Position numbers and translations under genes: made by a program
Assembly (NCBI RefSeq): GCF_049846925.1
Contig: NZ_JBNCMT010000006.1
Location: 1 to 64,000 of the forward strand
Length of the DNA stretch: 64,000 nt
DNA from: Brevibacillus_H sp049846925
Lineage (GTDB): Bacteria; Bacillota; Bacilli; Brevibacillales; Brevibacillaceae
Direction: 5' to 3'
Part shown: positions 62,638 through 64,000 of the stretch, one piece after another
Layout of the letters: each line of letters starts with the position of its first letter
Position numbering within the stretch: the first letter of the stretch is position 1
Notes under the pieces: model-generated
What the model saw: the letters and a program-made list of their open reading frames with translations, nothing else
The model's database searches: none
Told to the model about the DNA's origin: nothing

Positions 62638-63692
62638 GGAGTCGCTCCTGCAGCAGGCAGGATAGGCAGACGAATGATTTTCTCTCCATCGAGAGCTGCT
62701 CCATAGTGCATACGAAGCCCGGATGATTGATCTTTTGCCAAATTGATTAATTGATTGGATGCCAGTTCTAGCGCTTTTTGACTGTTACCCGACACGACGA
62801 GAATAGGAAGTAAGTTCGTCGGATTTTTGGTACTTACGAGTACGGAGCTATTATCATCACCGAGAATCTGATTGGCTTTCCCCAGTTGATCATACAACTG
62901 GATTCCTTCCTGGGTAAGAGCAGCAAAAATACCCAGACTATCTCGTTCTTTCCAGATTTTATTGACGAAAGGAGAAGTAAGCAGTGCATTTCGTTCACCG
63001 ACAAGGATCAATGCCTGTTCCTGGTCAAACAACGCCTCGTTCCAATCGACAACCTTTACTTCCTGAGCTTTCGCCTTTGAAAGGCTTTCTGCTAGTTGGC
63101 CTGCTACTTTTTCAGAGCCTTTCATCACCATGATTTGCACAGGAATGCTTTCTCCTGTTTCCCGTTTTACGAATGGATGGGGAAACGCTCCGATTTGTCC
63201 AGGTGTGCGCATGGCATAATCCCAATCGTGATAATCCCACCACACCACATCATTGTTCTGCAACGGATATTCTGCTGAACCGATCTCAGCCATTAACCCG
63301 TTGACTGAGTAGAACCAGTCGAGTTTTTTGCTGTTTGCATCGCTTGGAGAGTATGCCGAAGCTAGCCCTTGAATGGAATCAACAAATCCACCATTGTATG
63401 CTGTCTCAACTCCTGAAACATTCTTTTTCAGCACTTCCATCACGGTTTGCCCCTCCGTGAGTGGTACGCGTTTGTCAAATAAAACAGTCGCTCCAAAATC
63501 TCTGGTCACCCATAAACGAACACCTGGGGTGCTGTCAGGAATGTCTTTTGTTGCCGTGTCCGATGATGCGCTTGGTGCAGCTTGTTTCGTTGAGTCCGTG
63601 GTGGTTGCGGATTTATAGGAAAACAGACCGTAAGCAGCGCTTCCGACAACCAGCATCAGCAGGAGAAGCACTGCCCATTCTTTTCTTTTCAT
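62634..63692 (-). CDS. DUF4430 (transcobalamin-like) membrane-anchored protein
   Basis: 352 residues. N-terminal uncleaved anchor 'KEWAVLLLLMLVVGSAAYGLF', Ser/Thr linker, then a DUF4430 domain (about 70-165): 'GVRLWVTRDFGATVLFDKRV', 'TVMEVLKKNVSGVET', 'DWFYSVNGLMAEIGSAEYPL', 'VVWWDYHDWDY'. This fold is the beta domain of intrinsic factor and transcobalamin. The C-terminal half ('ALILVGERNALLTSPFVNKI', 'SVLVSTKNPTNLLPILVVSGNS') is unassigned. ATG 63692 with AAGAGGTGA. Coupled to the S component; expected to hand ligand to it outside the cell. Confidence 0.85.
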   Translation of the reverse strand: MKRKEWAVLLLLMLVVGSAAYGLFSYKSATTTDSTKQAAPSASSDTATKDIPDSTPGVRLWVTRDFGATVLFDKRVPLTEGQTVMEVLKKNVSGVETAYNGGFVDSIQGLASAYSPSDANSKKLDWFYSVNGLMAEIGSAEYPLQNNDVVWWDYHDWDYAMRTPGQIGAFPHPFVKRETGESIPVQIMVMKGSEKVAGQLAESLSKAKAQEVKVVDWNEALFDQEQALILVGERNALLTSPFVNKIWKERDSLGIFAALTQEGIQLYDQLGKANQILGDDNSSVLVSTKNPTNLLPILVVSGNSQKALELASNQLINLAKDQSSGLRMHYGAALDGEKIIRLPILPAAGATP

Positions 63693-63723
63693 TGATTTCA
63701 CCTCTTTGTGAACATCCCTACTA

Positions 63724-64000
63724 CTATCGTGCAAGCAGCAAGCGATAAAGCATGACCGACGCCTCCGCTCTTGTCACAGTCGCTTTCGGGTAAAAATTGC
63801 GGGAGGATGTACCCCCGAGAAATTTTCTCTTATGCAGATCTTTGACGCTTGTTATCGCCCATGAGCTTACTTGATTGTAGGGAACGTAGGGCGTAGCGCC
63901 TGTTGCTGTTTTCGTCCAGCCATACTTATTTGATACCCGTGAAACAATCACAGCCATTTCTTCATGCGTAATTGGTTTGTGTGGATTGAAGTAGCCTTTG
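63724..64000 (-). CDS. SLH-domain surface protein, C-terminal part
   Basis: The reading frame is open to the window edge. The visible 91 residues are S-layer homology repeats: 'KGYFNPHKPITHEEMAVIVS' and 'FYPKATVTRAEASVMLYRLL', each with the conserved F.P...ITR.E pattern. SLH repeats bind pyruvylated wall polymer, so this protein is held on the cell surface. Relatives in such operons carry a prenyltransferase-like alpha-toroid or DUF4430 domain upstream; that part lies outside the window. Stop 32 bases before the DUF4430 start, so it is the upstream member of the same operon. Confidence 0.85.
   Translation of the reverse strand, partial: KGYFNPHKPITHEEMAVIVSRVSNKYGWTKTATGATPYVPYNQVSSWAITSVKDLHKRKFLGGTSSRNFYPKATVTRAEASVMLYRLLLAR

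Noticed and set aside
1..64000. CRISPR array or tRNA cluster
   Set aside because: No regularly spaced direct repeats and no cloverleaf with TTCGA loop seen on either strand by eye.

Overview
The window looks like ordinary chromosome from an endospore-forming member of the Paenibacillaceae, most probably Brevibacillus. The reasons are a tricistronic GerA/GerB/GerC germinant-receptor operon, a YjcZ-type sporulation peptide, a B-type RNase P RNA, S-box and T-box leaders, strong AGGAGG ribosome sites throughout, and a mosaic of Bacillus-like genes with some that Bacillus subtilis lacks, such as peptide release factor 3 and an epsilonproteobacterial-type fumarate reductase. The genus is inferred from gene content and was not tested by a search.

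Layout. 0-3 kb: a broken GntR/MocR regulator, a PNPOx-like flavoprotein, a GH18 hydrolase and small membrane or orphan ORFs. 3-10 kb: an SsuABC/THI5-type ABC importer whose permease has lost its normal C-terminus, directly followed by a gerA-type operon. 10-12 kb: a lone large serine recombinase next to one copy of a 130-bp structured repeat; the other copy is at 1.3 kb. 12-18 kb: housekeeping and hypothetical genes (GDPD, TPR, DUF2621, glutathione peroxidase, DUF502, rhodanese, DUF817). 18-24 kb: a secreted clostripain-family protease, an OmpR-type two-component system and an MFS exporter; a 24-bp hairpin repeat lies on either side of the protease/two-component block. 24-29.5 kb: prfC, an M32 carboxypeptidase, a GNAT enzyme with a leader peptide, a YmaF-like protein and an L,D-transpeptidase. 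29.8-35.5 kb: the methionine-cycle operon metH followed by a homocysteine methyltransferase/MTHFR fusion, under an S-box riboswitch. 35.5-43 kb: a secreted M6 metalloprotease with three Big_2 domains, argS with a T-box, a diguanylate cyclase and a half-size FAD protein. 43-51 kb: MOSC, asnB, an M23 lipoprotein, a CstR-like persulfide sensor with a visible operator, trpS, a nitroreductase and rnpB. 51-55 kb: MBL hydrolase, HxlR regulator, GNAT, an IscA-like protein, gamma-carbonic anhydrase and a bacterial GRAS-domain protein. 55-59 kb: frdCAB of Wolinella type. 59.4-64 kb: a tightly overlapped operon of an SLH-anchored protein, a DUF4430 (transcobalamin beta-domain-like) protein and a complete ECF transporter.

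The most interesting region is 59.4-64.0 kb. A cell-surface SLH protein, a membrane-tethered DUF4430 protein and ECF S/T/A components are translationally coupled and could form a bacterial counterpart of intrinsic-factor/transcobalamin-mediated vitamin B12 capture. The B12-dependent metH in the same window is a plausible consumer of the cargo, but the substrate is inference. Also notable are the compensatory base changes between the two 130-bp repeats, and a 24-bp element that supplies stop codons on both strands. No CRISPR array, tRNA gene, intact insertion sequence or phage structural gene was seen.
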